Assembly (NCBI GenBank): GCA_035569435.1
Contig: DATMNB010000273.1
Coordinates: forward strand, 1 to 63,982
Direction: 5' to 3'
From: DASRDS01 sp035569435
Lineage (GTDB): Bacteria; Gemmatimonadota; Gemmatimonadetes; Gemmatimonadales; Gemmatimonadaceae
Length of the DNA: 63,982 bases
Of this stretch, positions 1-10,100 are shown one piece after another (within the stretch, counting starts at the first letter, position 1; each line of letters starts with the position of its first letter). The notes under the pieces were generated by a model, which did no database searches, had not been told where the DNA came from, and was given only the letters and a program-made list of their open reading frames with translations. A program made the position numbers and the translations under genes.

Positions 1-1
1 A

Positions 2-1555
2 CTAGCGATCTTGCTAGTTGCCGCCGCCATCGCGTGCCGCGGCGGTGATGCCGCGCCCGCCCGCCAAACGCTGGTCGACTCGCGGTCGACGTACGACCCC
101 CGCTCGCTCGATCCAGCCCATGCCAACGACATCCCCAGCGGCCGGCTGGTGGCCGATATCTTCGATGGGCTGACCCGATTCACCCCCGAGGCGACCCTGG
201 AGCCCGGCCTGGCCGAGCGCTGGGAGCTCTCCAGCGACGGGCGAACCTACACGTTCCACCTCCGGCGCCATGTGTTGTTCCATAACGGGACGCCACTCAC
301 CTCTGGCCACGTCGTCCGGAGCTTCACGCGCGCCCTCGACCCGGCGATCCACGGGATCCCGCTCTTCCCGCTCCTCCCCATCGCCGGCGCGCGCGAGTTC
401 AACGCCGGCAAAGCACTGTGGGTCACCGGCCTCGCAGCGCCGGATGACAGCACGGTCATGATCACGCTGACCGAGCCGTTGGCCGTCTTCCCCAAGATGC
501 TGGCCATGCCCGTGGCGTCGATCGTTCCCGATTCGGCGGGGGCCGACTTCAGCGAGCACCCCGTCGGCACGGGACCGTGGAAGTTCGTCGAGTGGAAGCA
601 CGACGACTACGTCAAGCTGGCGCGCAACCCGCACTACTTTGCCGGACCGCCCAAGGCGGACTCGCTCGAGATCCGGGTGATCCCGGAGCCCAGCACGGCG
701 GTGGCCGAGTTCGAGAGCGGGGCCGTCGACCTGCTCTACGTGCCGGAAAGCGAGACGCAGTCGTGGCTCCAGACCGACGAGAAGAAAGCGCTCCTGCAAT
801 CCGTGCCCGCGCTCAAGCTCGTCTACGCCGCGTTCAACGTGCGGCGCGGGGCGTTGAGCGACGCGCGCGTGCGCCAGGCGATCAACTACGCGGTCGACCG
901 CCGGACGATCGTCGATCGCCTCCTCGGTGGCCGCGGCACGCTGGCCGCGGGCGTGATTCCACCCTCGCTGGCGGGCGCTGACACCGGTCGCAAGCCATAC
1001 CCCTACGACGTGGCGCGCGCCAAGGCGCTCCTGGCGCAGTCGGGCCACGCCACCGGCCTCAAGTTCGACCTCTGGACCTCGCCCGACCCGCCGTTTCCGC
1101 GGCTGGCCGAAACGATCCAGGGCTACCTGGCCGCCGCCGGCATCACGATCACCATCGTGCAGCGCGACTACTCGTCACTCCGCGAAGCCGCGCGCAACGG
1201 CAAAGCCGACATCGTCCTCAAGGACTGGTACGCCGACTATCCCGACGCCGAGAACTTTCTCTACCCACTCCTGGGCGGCACCAACCTGGGGCCCGGCGGC
1301 AACGTCTCGTTCTACGTGAACCCTGCCTTTGACCGCCTGATGGCCACGGCGCGCGGCGAACGCAACGACGCGGCGCGCGCCAGCGAATACCGGCAGGCCG
1401 ACGACATCGCCTTCCGCGATGCGCCCATGCTGTTCATGTACTTCTACAACGATCTCTACGCCGTCCAGCCCTGGCTCAAGGGCTTCCAAGCGCCGGTGAT
1501 CTTTACCGGCCAACGCTGGACCGACGTGGAAATCAGCCATACCGCCGCACACTGA
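2..1555 (+). CDS. ABC transporter substrate-binding lipoprotein, peptide/nickel type (5' partial)
   Basis: Extracytoplasmic solute-binding protein of SBP family 5 (DppA/OppA-like), delivering peptides or similar solutes to an ABC permease. The frame is open to the left edge. The first visible residues are hydrophobic and end in a lipobox (A-A-I-A-C followed by R-G-G-D), so the gene probably starts a few codons outside the window and the Cys is the lipidated residue. The mature part has family features: an early DIFDGLTRF segment, LAERWELSSDGRTYTFHLR, a GTGPWKF motif and a C-terminal tail with repeated Tyr/Trp. About 515 residues is normal for the family. The TGA stop overlaps the ATG of the permease gene by one base, so the two are co-translated. 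The ligand cannot be told from sequence. Confidence 0.9.
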   Translation, partial: LAILLVAAAIACRGGDAAPARQTLVDSRSTYDPRSLDPAHANDIPSGRLVADIFDGLTRFTPEATLEPGLAERWELSSDGRTYTFHLRRHVLFHNGTPLTSGHVVRSFTRALDPAIHGIPLFPLLPIAGAREFNAGKALWVTGLAAPDDSTVMITLTEPLAVFPKMLAMPVASIVPDSAGADFSEHPVGTGPWKFVEWKHDDYVKLARNPHYFAGPPKADSLEIRVIPEPSTAVAEFESGAVDLLYVPESETQSWLQTDEKKALLQSVPALKLVYAAFNVRRGALSDARVRQAINYAVDRRTIVDRLLGGRGTLAAGVIPPSLAGADTGRKPYPYDVARAKALLAQSGHATGLKFDLWTSPDPPFPRLAETIQGYLAAAGITITIVQRDYSSLREAARNGKADIVLKDWYADYPDAENFLYPLLGGTNLGPGGNVSFYVNPAFDRLMATARGERNDAARASEYRQADDIAFRDAPMLFMYFYNDLYAVQPWLKGFQAPVIFTGQRWTDVEISHTAAH

Positions 1556-2472
1556 TGCGGTTTCTCGCCCGTCGGTTGTTGCTCGCAGTACCGACGCTGG
1601 CGGGTGTGCTCGTAGTCAGTTTCTTGTTGTTGTACGTCGCTCCCGGCGATCCGGTACAAGAGATGGTGGGCGAACGCGCCGACTCTGCGACGATCGCACG
1701 CTTACGCCACGATCTGCGCCTGGACGAGCCCCTCCCCCAGCAATTCGCCTTCTACGCCAGCCGAGTGCTGCGTGGTGACCTCGGGCGCTCCTACATCACG
1801 GGCCGACCCATCGTCGCCGACATTGGCGAACGCTTTCCCAAAACCATGCTGCTGGCAAGCGCCGCGATGCTCATTGCCGTGAGCATCGGCATCCCGCTCG
1901 GCATCCTGTCAGCGTGGCGGCCAGGTGGCGTGATCGACCGCGCGGGGTCGCTCGCGGCGTACGCAGGCATATCCTTCCCAGTCTATTGGGTCGGTCTGCT
2001 GTTGATTTTGTTGTTCGCCGTGACGTTGCGCTGGCTTCCCCCTTCAGGGTACGGCGGCCTCGCCTTTCTCATTCTGCCTGCGTTCACGCTGGGCTCTCGC
2101 TCGATCGCGGTGTTAGCCCGCCAGACGCGATCGGCGATGCTCGAGACCCTCGGTGCCGACTACGTGCGGACAGCACGGGCCAAAGGGTTGACCGAGCGCG
2201 CGGTCATCCTGCGGCACGGTCTCAGAACCGCCCTTATTCCGATCATTACGGTCCTGGGCCTCGACGTCGGGTCCTACCTGACCGGCAGCATCCTCACCGA
2301 GACGATCTTCAGCTGGCCAGGCCTCGGCCGCTACGTCGTCAACGCCATCGGCCGGCGCGACTTGCCGGCCATTCAAGGATCAGTGCTCTTCCTGAGCGTC
2401 GTGTTCGTGGCCGTGAACTTCCTGACCGACCTGGCGTACGCGGGCGTCGATCCCCGCGTACGGTATGACTAG
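1555..2472 (+). CDS. ABC transporter permease, DppB/OppB type
   Basis: Inner-membrane permease of the binding-protein-dependent transport family, 305 residues. It has an N-terminal membrane helix (residues about 9-28), the usual DppB periplasmic segment (PGDP, then an LRLDEPLPQQF stretch), several further helices and the cytoplasmic EAA-type loop (DYVRTARAKGL, followed by ILRHGLRTALIP). It ends with GVDPRVRYD, typical of DppB. The start overlaps the stop of the binding-protein gene. The expected partner permease (DppC) and ATPases do not follow; the next gene is convergent. Either they lie left of the window or elsewhere. The stop codon shares CTAG with the stop of the facing gene. Confidence 0.92.
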   Translation: MRFLARRLLLAVPTLAGVLVVSFLLLYVAPGDPVQEMVGERADSATIARLRHDLRLDEPLPQQFAFYASRVLRGDLGRSYITGRPIVADIGERFPKTMLLASAAMLIAVSIGIPLGILSAWRPGGVIDRAGSLAAYAGISFPVYWVGLLLILLFAVTLRWLPPSGYGGLAFLILPAFTLGSRSIAVLARQTRSAMLETLGADYVRTARAKGLTERAVILRHGLRTALIPIITVLGLDVGSYLTGSILTETIFSWPGLGRYVVNAIGRRDLPAIQGSVLFLSVVFVAVNFLTDLAYAGVDPRVRYD

Positions 2473-3494
2473 TCGGCAGTCTGTCCGAACACGGCCATGT
2501 TGGAGCTATGTCCCGGCGAGACCTTCTTGTTGGGATAGATCCAATGCACCGCCTGATTCACCGCGATCGCCGCCTCGCTGAATCCCGTGGCGATCAGCTT
2601 GAGCTTCCCCGGGTAGGTGGTGATATCCCCCGCCGCGTAGACGCCAGGCCGCCCCGTCTCCATCGTGCTCGTCACGAGCAACTCGTCCTTCTCCAACCGC
2701 AGCCCCCACTCGGCCATCGGCCCGAGATCGCTGACAAAGCCCAGCATCGGCAACACGACGTCAGCCTGTAGCTCAACCGTCGTCTTGGTCTTGGTGTTCT
2801 TGAGCACGATCCCCGCCAACCGCCCATTGTCATGACAGATGTCAATGAGCTCATGGTAGGTATAAATCGTCGCCTTCCCCGCCTCGACGGCCCGCTGTAC
2901 CTCGAGCACCGTCGCCGCATGCGCCCGGAAGCGATCGCTCCGGTGAACGAGCGTCACCGACGCCGCCCGCCCGACGAGTTGCGCGGCCCAGTCGAACGCC
3001 GAATCGCCGCCGCCAATGATGACGACGCGCCGCCCCCGGTAATCCTCGGGATCCGTCACCAGCTCATGGATCCCCTTGCCGTACCACGGCTCGGCGCTCG
3101 GATTGGGCAGCCGACGGGGCGAAAACGCCCCAATACCGGCCGCAATTAAGACAGCCCGCGACGGAAACCGGTCGGTATCCGTGACGAGCGTGAACACGCC
3201 GCCGTCCTCTTCCAGACGGATCACTCGCTGGTTGAGGAACGACGGGTTGTGGAACTGCGCCGCCTGATCGGCCAACTGCCGAACGAGGTCCTTGGCCAGC
3301 ACCTTCGGGAAGCCGGCCACATCGAAGATGTATTTCTCGGGGTACAGCGCGGTCAGCTGCCCCCCGAGCTCTGGGAGCGCGTCCACGATCGCCGCGGTCG
3401 CGCCGCGCATTCCGGCATAGAACGAGGCAAACAGCCCGGTGGGGCCACCGCCAAGGATCGTGATGTCACGCAGCTCGTGTTCTCTCTGGGGCAT
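2469..3494 (-). CDS. ferredoxin/flavodoxin-NADP reductase, thioredoxin-reductase-like type
   Basis: FAD- and NADPH-binding oxidoreductase of 341 residues, resembling the homodimeric ferredoxin-NADP reductases (YumC-like) that move electrons between NADPH and ferredoxin or flavodoxin. The FAD Rossmann motif ILGGGPTG sits at residues 14-20, followed by a GGQLTALYPEK segment typical of this group. The NADPH motif VVIIGGGDSAFDWA is near residue 155. No CxxC redox pair is present where thioredoxin reductases carry one, which favours the FNR reading. The start at 3494 is chosen because the protein then begins MPQREHELRD directly before the FAD fold; a longer in-frame extension to 3725 would overlap the divergent kinase gene. 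Only 9 bases separate its start from the kinase start. Confidence 0.88.
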   Translation of the reverse strand: MPQREHELRDITILGGGPTGLFASFYAGMRGATAAIVDALPELGGQLTALYPEKYIFDVAGFPKVLAKDLVRQLADQAAQFHNPSFLNQRVIRLEEDGGVFTLVTDTDRFPSRAVLIAAGIGAFSPRRLPNPSAEPWYGKGIHELVTDPEDYRGRRVVIIGGGDSAFDWAAQLVGRAASVTLVHRSDRFRAHAATVLEVQRAVEAGKATIYTYHELIDICHDNGRLAGIVLKNTKTKTTVELQADVVLPMLGFVSDLGPMAEWGLRLEKDELLVTSTMETGRPGVYAAGDITTYPGKLKLIATGFSEAAIAVNQAVHWIYPNKKVSPGHSSNMAVFGQTAD

Positions 3495-3503
3495 CACTGA
3501 AAA

Positions 3504-4577
3504 ATGAGCGACGACGACCGCTTCCTCCAGTACAACGGTTCCTTCCGCCTGGTGCGCAAAATTGCGGTGGGCGGCATGGCCACCGTCTACGAGGCCGAGC
3601 AGCTCGGTCCGGCGGGCTTTGCCAAGCGCATCGCCCTCAAGGTCATTCACCCCCAGTACGCCAAGCAGCGCGAGTGGCTGCAGCTCTTCATCGACGAAGC
3701 CAAGCTCTCGGCCAACCTGATGCACGGCAACGTCGTCCAGATCTATCAGCTGGGCGAAGTCTCAGGCGAGTTTTTCATCGCCATGGAGTTCATTCAGGGA
3801 CCGACGGTCCGGACGATCATCGACCGGCACTGGGAGCTGGGCCAGCCGATCCCCGCGCACCTCGCGGCCTACATCGTGAGCCGCGTGTGCCGCGCCCTCG
3901 ACTTCGCCCACAACTTCATGACGCCCGACAAGCGTCGGCTGGACATCGTCCACCGCGACGTCTCGCCGGGCAACATCATGGCCTCGTGGGACGGCCACAT
4001 CAAGCTCGCCGATTTCGGTATCGCCAAAGCCCGCACCTCGATCGACCCCGCGGCAGGACGGCAGATGCTCATGGGCAAGAAGCACTACATGAGCCCCGAG
4101 CAGATGCTGGGGTTGAACGTCGACGCCCGCTCCGACGTGTTTGCCATGGGCGTCGTGCTCTACGAGCTGCTGGCCCTGGAGCCGCTCTTCATCGAGGACA
4201 TCACGCAGCTGGCGATCGACGAGGTCGCCGTCCACCCCATCCCCAACATCCGCCACAAGCTGCCGGGCATGCCGGCCGAGCTGGAGCGCGTGATCCGCAC
4301 GGCCCTGGAGAAGGATCCGTCCAAGCGGCCGACGGCCGCGCAGATGGGGCGCGAGTTGGACCGATGGTGCGAGGGGCAACGCGTCCCGGGGTCGCCCGAC
4401 ATGCTGCAGGAGCACCTGGCCAAGCTCTTCCCGACCTCGTATCAGCCGTCGCGCGACGCCGGCGAACGCACCAACTTCTCCAACCTCAAGAAGTCGGCAA
4501 AGCGCCTCGCCGTCCGCAAATCCGCCTCAGGCCCGCGCCAGCGCGGCGGCCTGCTCGGGAGACTGTTCGGCCTTTAA
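3504..4577 (+). CDS. serine/threonine protein kinase, soluble
   Basis: Hanks-type kinase of 357 residues. Visible are the Gly-rich loop (V22-G-G-M-A-T-V28), catalytic Lys46 in IALKVI, the catalytic loop H150-R-D with DVSPGN in place of the commoner DxKPxN, the magnesium-binding D170-F-G, and MSPEQ at the APE position. The kinase fold ends near residue 295; the remaining 60 residues are basic and low-complexity (NLKKSAKRLAVRKS). No transmembrane helix or sensor domain is visible, so it is probably cytoplasmic. It is divergent from the FNR-like gene and 12 bases upstream of the cobalamin adenosyltransferase gene. The substrate is unknown. Confidence 0.93.
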   Translation: MSDDDRFLQYNGSFRLVRKIAVGGMATVYEAEQLGPAGFAKRIALKVIHPQYAKQREWLQLFIDEAKLSANLMHGNVVQIYQLGEVSGEFFIAMEFIQGPTVRTIIDRHWELGQPIPAHLAAYIVSRVCRALDFAHNFMTPDKRRLDIVHRDVSPGNIMASWDGHIKLADFGIAKARTSIDPAAGRQMLMGKKHYMSPEQMLGLNVDARSDVFAMGVVLYELLALEPLFIEDITQLAIDEVAVHPIPNIRHKLPGMPAELERVIRTALEKDPSKRPTAAQMGRELDRWCEGQRVPGSPDMLQEHLAKLFPTSYQPSRDAGERTNFSNLKKSAKRLAVRKSASGPRQRGGLLGRLFGL

Positions 4578-4589
4578 GTTCCGTGAGGT

Positions 4590-5138
4590 ATGCGCATCTA
4601 TACCCGCACCGGCGACGACGGCGATACCGGGCTGTTCGGCGGGGGACGCGTCACCAAAGACGACCCGCGCGTCGAGGCCTACGGCGAAGTCGATGAGCTC
4701 AACGCGGTGATCGGCTTCGCCCGCGCCGTGGAGCTCATGCCCCGCATCGACGACCTCCTCCTGCCTATCCAGCGCGACCTGTTCAGCCTTGGCGCGATCC
4801 TGGCCACGCCGGACCGGGACAAGATGCATGAGCAATTGACGAAGGCCCGGATCGACGATGCACGCATCGCGGAGCTCGAACAGGCCATCGATGCCGGCGA
4901 AGCTGAACTCGAACCGTTACGTGCATTTATCCTCCCGGGCGGCACCACAAAATCGGCCGCGCTCCACGTTGCGCGCACCGTCTGTCGCCGCGCCGAACGC
5001 CGCGTCGTGCATCTGCAGGAAATGCACGTCGTACTGCCTCCGCTCGTGACTATCTACCTCAACCGACTGTCGGACCTGCTGTTCGTCCTGGCACGCGTCG
5101 CCAACCGCCGGGCGGGCGCCGCCGAGCTGACATGGTGA
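4590..5138 (+). CDS. cob(I)alamin adenosyltransferase, PduO/MMAB type
   Basis: Transfers the adenosyl group of ATP to cob(I)alamin to make coenzyme B12. The 182 residues match the usual length. The N-terminal phosphate-binding segment IYTRTGDDGDTGLFGG (residues 3-18) and the following EAYGEVDELNAVIG are diagnostic, as is the later FILPGGT and the Arg-rich helix ARTVCRRAERRVV. The product acts in the cytoplasm in B12 salvage or maturation. The gene follows the kinase by 12 bases, and aroB starts inside its last codons (4132-type overlap of 7 bases at 5132-5138), so the three genes are probably one transcript although functionally unrelated. Confidence 0.94.
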   Translation: MRIYTRTGDDGDTGLFGGGRVTKDDPRVEAYGEVDELNAVIGFARAVELMPRIDDLLLPIQRDLFSLGAILATPDRDKMHEQLTKARIDDARIAELEQAIDAGEAELEPLRAFILPGGTTKSAALHVARTVCRRAERRVVHLQEMHVVLPPLVTIYLNRLSDLLFVLARVANRRAGAAELTW

Positions 5139-6199
5139 TCGCCGCGCCCGGCGCGCTCGATGCCCTGGGCGATCACGTACGCGCGGCCGCACCAGCCTAT
5201 CGCTACGTCATCATCACCGACGAGACAGTCGGCGGCCTGTATGCCGCGCGCGCCGTCGCATCGTTCGCCGAGAATGTTGACGTCTTGATGATCCCACCCG
5301 GCGAGTCGATGAAGACGCGCGCCACGTGGGGCACACTGACCGATCAGATGTTGGCCGCCCGGTACGGACGGGATACGACGGTCGTGGCGTTGGGGGGAGG
5401 CGTCGTTGGCGACCTCGCGGGCTTCGTCGCCGCCACCTACATGCGTGGCGTCCCCATCGTCCAGGTCCCGACGACACTCCTGGCCATGATCGACGCCTCA
5501 ATTGGCGGCAAAACAGGCGTCGACACCTCCGCGGGCAAGAACCTCGTCGGCGCCTTTCATCCGCCCGCCGCCGTGGTCATCGACCAGATGGTCCTGGCAT
5601 CCCTTCCGCTTCCCGTCCTCAGGTCCGGGATGGCCGAAGCGATCAAGCACGGGATCATCACCGACGTGGCGTATTTCGACCGATGTGTCGCGGTGCTCCC
5701 AGCCCTCCTGGAGCCGGGCGGCACACACAGCCCAGCCATGGGCCGCCTGATCGCCGGGAGCATTGGCATCAAAGAACACATCGTCGGCCAGGACACACGC
5801 GAGGGCGGCCTCCGCAAGATCCTGAATTTCGGTCACACCATCGGCCACGCCGTCGAGACACTGAGCGGATATGCGCTCCTCCACGGCGAGGCCGTCGCCA
5901 TCGGGATGGCAGCCGAAAGCCTGCTCGCCGAACGAGTTGGCGTCGCCGCCCCAGGCACCGCCGCCCGCGCGCGCGACGCCCTCGCGCGGGCCGGACTCCC
6001 GGTCGGCATTCCAGCCGACATCACACCACCGGACATCGTGACTCTGACGCACGGCGACAAGAAACGCCGCGGCGCCCAGATCGAGTACGCGCTCCCATGT
6101 GCGATCGGCGCGATGGCAGGCGCCGACACCGGCTGGGCCGTGGCCGTGGACGACAAGATGGTGCTCGCCACGCTCGACGGCATGATTCGTGGCTGTTGA
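5132..6199 (+). CDS. aroB: 3-dehydroquinate synthase
   Basis: Second step of the shikimate pathway: converts DAHP to 3-dehydroquinate using NAD and a divalent metal. The 355-residue protein carries the NAD-binding GGGVVGDLAGFVAATYMRG region, the GGKTGVD segment, and the metal-ligand regions GMAEAIKHG, NFGHTIGHAVE and LLHGEAVAIGM in order. The length is typical. The ATG lies 7 bases before the end of the upstream adenosyltransferase gene. The next gene starts 65 bases downstream, leaving room for its own promoter. Confidence 0.96.
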   Translation: MVIAAPGALDALGDHVRAAAPAYRYVIITDETVGGLYAARAVASFAENVDVLMIPPGESMKTRATWGTLTDQMLAARYGRDTTVVALGGGVVGDLAGFVAATYMRGVPIVQVPTTLLAMIDASIGGKTGVDTSAGKNLVGAFHPPAAVVIDQMVLASLPLPVLRSGMAEAIKHGIITDVAYFDRCVAVLPALLEPGGTHSPAMGRLIAGSIGIKEHIVGQDTREGGLRKILNFGHTIGHAVETLSGYALLHGEAVAIGMAAESLLAERVGVAAPGTAARARDALARAGLPVGIPADITPPDIVTLTHGDKKRRGAQIEYALPCAIGAMAGADTGWAVAVDDKMVLATLDGMIRGC

Positions 6200-6264
6200 C
6201 CATAATTGCTCACATCGTTACACTGCCGATCGCCAGTGCCGTTCCATGTCACACAGGGGCGCAT

Positions 6265-7152
6265 ATGCAGCAAGCGACCGTCAGCAGATCCCGCGGATTC
6301 TTCCGCAGCTCGCCATCGACTGCTTTCGATCAGTACTTGCAGGACATACAGCGCCTTCCGCTCATCAAAGAAGCCGAGGAAGAGCGCCGACTGGCCCGGC
6401 GCGCGCAGAACGGCGATGAGCAAGCCGCCGAGCGACTGGTCACGGCGAACCTTCGGTTCGTCATCTCCTACGTCAAGAAATACCAGGGCCACGGCCTCGA
6501 TCTGAGCGAGCTCGTGGCCATTGGCAACGAGGGCTTGCTCAAGGCCGTTCGCAAATTCGATCCCGACCAGGGCGTCAAGTTCATCTCGTACGCCGTGTGG
6601 TGGGTCCGCCAAGCAGTGCTCAAGGCGCTCGCCGAGCAGACGCGATCGGTGCGGATCCCGCTCAACCAGAACTCGCAGCTCATCAAGCTGGGCCGCGCCG
6701 AGACGATTCTGGCGCAGGTGCTGCGGCGCGACCCCACGGACCACGAGATTGGCCTCCTCATCGAGGAGACGCCCGAAGCCGTGCGCGCCGCGCGACAGAT
6801 GTCGTCGACCGAGGTGTCGCTCGATGCGCCGATCGATCGCAGCGATCGGGACACGAGCACGCTCGGCGAGCGTTTCGCCGGCGTCGACGGCGGTGAGATC
6901 GAGGATACGACCGACTGCAAGCTGATGCGCGAATTCATCGGTCGCGCCTTCAAGAAATACTTGACGCCACGCGAACGAAAGATTCTCTGCCTCTACTACG
7001 GTCTCGAGGAAGGCTCCGAGGCCATGACGCTCGAGAAGATCGGCGCGCTCCTGGGCGTCACGCGTGAGCGTATCCGGCAGATTCGAGAGCGGGCGTTTGA
7101 GAAGCTCCGCGAATCACCCGACGGGACGGCCCTCGCCGGTTTCTGGGCCTAG
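6265..7152 (+). CDS. RNA polymerase sigma factor, sigma-70 group (RpoD/SigA-like, short)
   Basis: Sigma-70 family factor of 295 residues. Region 1.2 (DQYLQDIQRLPLI), region 2 with the core-binding and -10 recognition block (NLRFVISYVKKYQGHGLDLSELVAIGNEGLLKA, then WWVRQAVLKAL), region 3, and region 4 with the helix-turn-helix (LEKIGALLGVTRERIRQI) are all complete. Region 1.1 is absent, which is common in short primary or group 2 factors. The ATG at 6265 was chosen because region 1.2 starts about 20 residues later and AGGGG lies just upstream; the longer open frame to the left is the antiphase shadow of aroB. Whether it is the housekeeping factor or a stationary-phase paralogue cannot be decided here. 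Confidence 0.93.
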   Translation: MQQATVSRSRGFFRSSPSTAFDQYLQDIQRLPLIKEAEEERRLARRAQNGDEQAAERLVTANLRFVISYVKKYQGHGLDLSELVAIGNEGLLKAVRKFDPDQGVKFISYAVWWVRQAVLKALAEQTRSVRIPLNQNSQLIKLGRAETILAQVLRRDPTDHEIGLLIEETPEAVRAARQMSSTEVSLDAPIDRSDRDTSTLGERFAGVDGGEIEDTTDCKLMREFIGRAFKKYLTPRERKILCLYYGLEEGSEAMTLEKIGALLGVTRERIRQIRERAFEKLRESPDGTALAGFWA

Positions 7153-7171
7153 CGAGCGCTTAGCTTTCAGC

Positions 7172-10100
7172 GTGCCGTCACCCGACACGCAGCCAGTTTT
7201 TCTCGATCCATACGGACGCCGCGCCCGCGGGTGGCGGCGGTTCTGGATCGGGTTGAGCGCCATCGCCACCGTCTTGGGGCTCGTGCTCGTCGTCGGCCTG
7301 CTGAGCCCGCCGCTCGCGCCCAAGCTCGACGTGCAGCACACGACGATCTTCGCCCCGACCAAGGACCAGCGCGAGCGTAACGCCTTTCGCCGGCGAGCGG
7401 CCCTCGTCTTCCGCCGCGCCCCGCCGGCGCGGCGCGGCGACCAGATCCCCGCCGGCGGCGGCCGTCTCAACCCGCGCCCCCTGCGGCCCCGCGATCTCAT
7501 CGTCGCCGGCTACTACGTCAACTGGAATGACAACTCCCGCGCTTCGCTGAACAAACACCTCTCCGATCTCGACTGGGTGATCGGCGAGTGGGCGTTCGTC
7601 GCGCCATCGGGCGACTCGGTCAAGCTCCGCGTCGACCGCCAGGTGTTCGACGTCGCCCGCAAACAGGGCGGCACGAGCCCGCCGGCGTTCTTCATCCAGG
7701 TCAGCAACTTCGATACGGCGACCAAGGATTTCAGCGTCCCGATCCTCCGGCATCTGCTCACGCACCCGGAGGCCCAAGCACGCGTCATCAGCCAGCTCAA
7801 GCGCACCATCCTCCTGGACTCGCTGGCCGGGGTGACGATCGACTTTGAGGACGTCCCCGACAACCTGCAGGACCAGCTCGTGGCCTTCACGGCCCGCATG
7901 CGGGCGGCCCTCGCCCCGAGCCGCCGGTTGGTGACGCAGGCCGTGCACGCCGAGACCTCGCCCACGCTTCTCAAGCGATTGGCGGCCGTCGACGACTACC
8001 TGTTCGCCATGCTCTTCGATGAGCACTACAAGACCGGCTCGCCGGGCCCCATCGCCAGTCAGGAGTTCTACGAGCGGCACGCCCGCGCGATCACCGCGGT
8101 CGTCCCGCCGAGCCAGGTCATCCTGATGATCGGCGCGTACGGGTACGACTGGAACGACAAGACCGGCATCATCAAGGCTGACGAGACGAGCTTCCAGGAG
8201 ACGATGCGCCAGGCGCGCGAGAACGGCGCCATCACGCACTTTGACCGGCCCTCACTCAACCCGTTCCTCTCCTGGACGGAGGCGGACTCGACCGACCACG
8301 TCCTCTGGTACCTCGACGGCGCGACCGCGTATAACGAGCTGCGCGTTGGACAAGCGCTGGGCGTGGCGGGGGCGGCCATCTGGCGCCTAGGCGCCGACGA
8401 TCCATCCCTCTGGTCGGTCATCGGCCGACACGGCCTCGACGGCACGCCCGACAGCCTGCGCGTCATCCCGCCCGGCTACGACGTCGAGTTCATCGAGGAT
8501 GCCTTCCGCGAGCCGTCCGGCTCGGTCGATTCGGGCGGCGAGATCCTGCATATCCGGGAGCGGCCGACCCCTGGTGAGCGCACCGTGGGCGTGGATCCCG
8601 TCTCCCTGATGATCAATAGTGACTCGATTACCGTCTTTCCGTCCCCGTTCGTTGTCGACCGGTACGGACTGCGCGAGCACGAGGTCGCCCTGACGTTCGA
8701 CGACGGGCCGGATGGGACATGGACACCCATGATCCTCGACACCCTGGAATCACGCCACGCGCCGGCGACGTTCTTCGCCATCGGCGAGAACGTGACCGAC
8801 CATATCCCGCTCCTCCAGCGCGAGTACGACCTAGGGAACGAGGTCGGCAACCATACCTTCACCCATCCCAACCTCGCGCTGGTCGGTGAGAAGCGCACGG
8901 CGTTCGAGATCGACGCCTGCGCCGAAGTCATCCAATCGGCCCTCGACCATCGGACATGGTTGTTCCGCGCGCCCTATTTCGGGGACGCCACGCCGACCAC
9001 GCCCGACGAGTTGGAGGCCGTCAGCGTCGCCACGCGTAAGGGCTACTGGTCGATCGGCCTGCGCGACGACGCCGAGGATTGGACCAACATCTCGGTCCAG
9101 CAAATCGTCCACAACGTGATCGCCGGACGCGACAGCGGGAACATCGTGCTCCTCCACGACGGCGGCGGCGATCGCTCGCGTACGGTCGCGGCGCTCGGAC
9201 AGATCATCGACTCGCTCCGCGCCAATGGCGACACCCTCGTCACCGTCTCCACGCTGGTTGGCCTCCCGCGCGACCAGATCATGCCCCCGCTCCCGCCGGC
9301 CAGTGAGGCCGCCCGGATCCTGTCGCTGGCTGGCTGGGCGGGGTTCGGGATCGTCGAGGTCGCGCTGTATTGGATCTTCACCGTCGCCGTCGTCCTCGGC
9401 ATCGCGCGGCTGCTCATCATCGGGCCACTGGCCATCATCCAGCGCATCTTCCGGCACCAGCGTCGTGGCCAGCCCACACCGTACGCGCCCGGCGTCAGCA
9501 TCATCGTGCCCGCCTACAACGAGGGGAAGGTGATCCTGGGAACGATCGCCAGCCTCCGCGAGCAGCGCTACGAGGGACCGATCGAGATCATCGTCGTCGA
9601 CGACGGGTCGGCCGATGACACCTACGCGATCGCCTGCGAGACCTACGGATCGACACAGGGCATTGCCGTCTATCGCAAGGAGAACGGCGGAAAAGCGTCG
9701 GCGCTCAACTTTGGCATCGCCCGCTCCCATTACGAGATCGTCATTGGCCTCGATGCCGACACGCTGTTCGCGCCCGACACGGTCGCCGAGCTCGTGCAGC
9801 CGCTCGCCGACCCGCGCGTCGGCGCCGTGGCGGGGAACGCCAAGGTGGGGAACCGCGTCAACCTCGTGACGCGCTGGCAGGCATTGGAGTATGTCACGAG
9901 CCAGAACCTCGACCGGCGCGCGTTCTCCCTCCTGGACGGCATTACGGTCGTCCCCGGCGCCGTCGGCGCATGGCGCAAGTCGCTCGTCCAGGCGGCGGGC
10001 GGGTTCCGCAACGACACACTGGCGGAAGACCAGGACCTGACGCTCAACATCCGCCGCGCGGGCTACTCGATCGCCTACGCCGACGGCGCGATCGGGTACA

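Noticed and set aside
5326..6264. Long N-terminal extension of the sigma factor
   Set aside because: It is an out-of-frame reading of aroB, Arg-rich, and region 1.2 starts right after the ATG at 6265.
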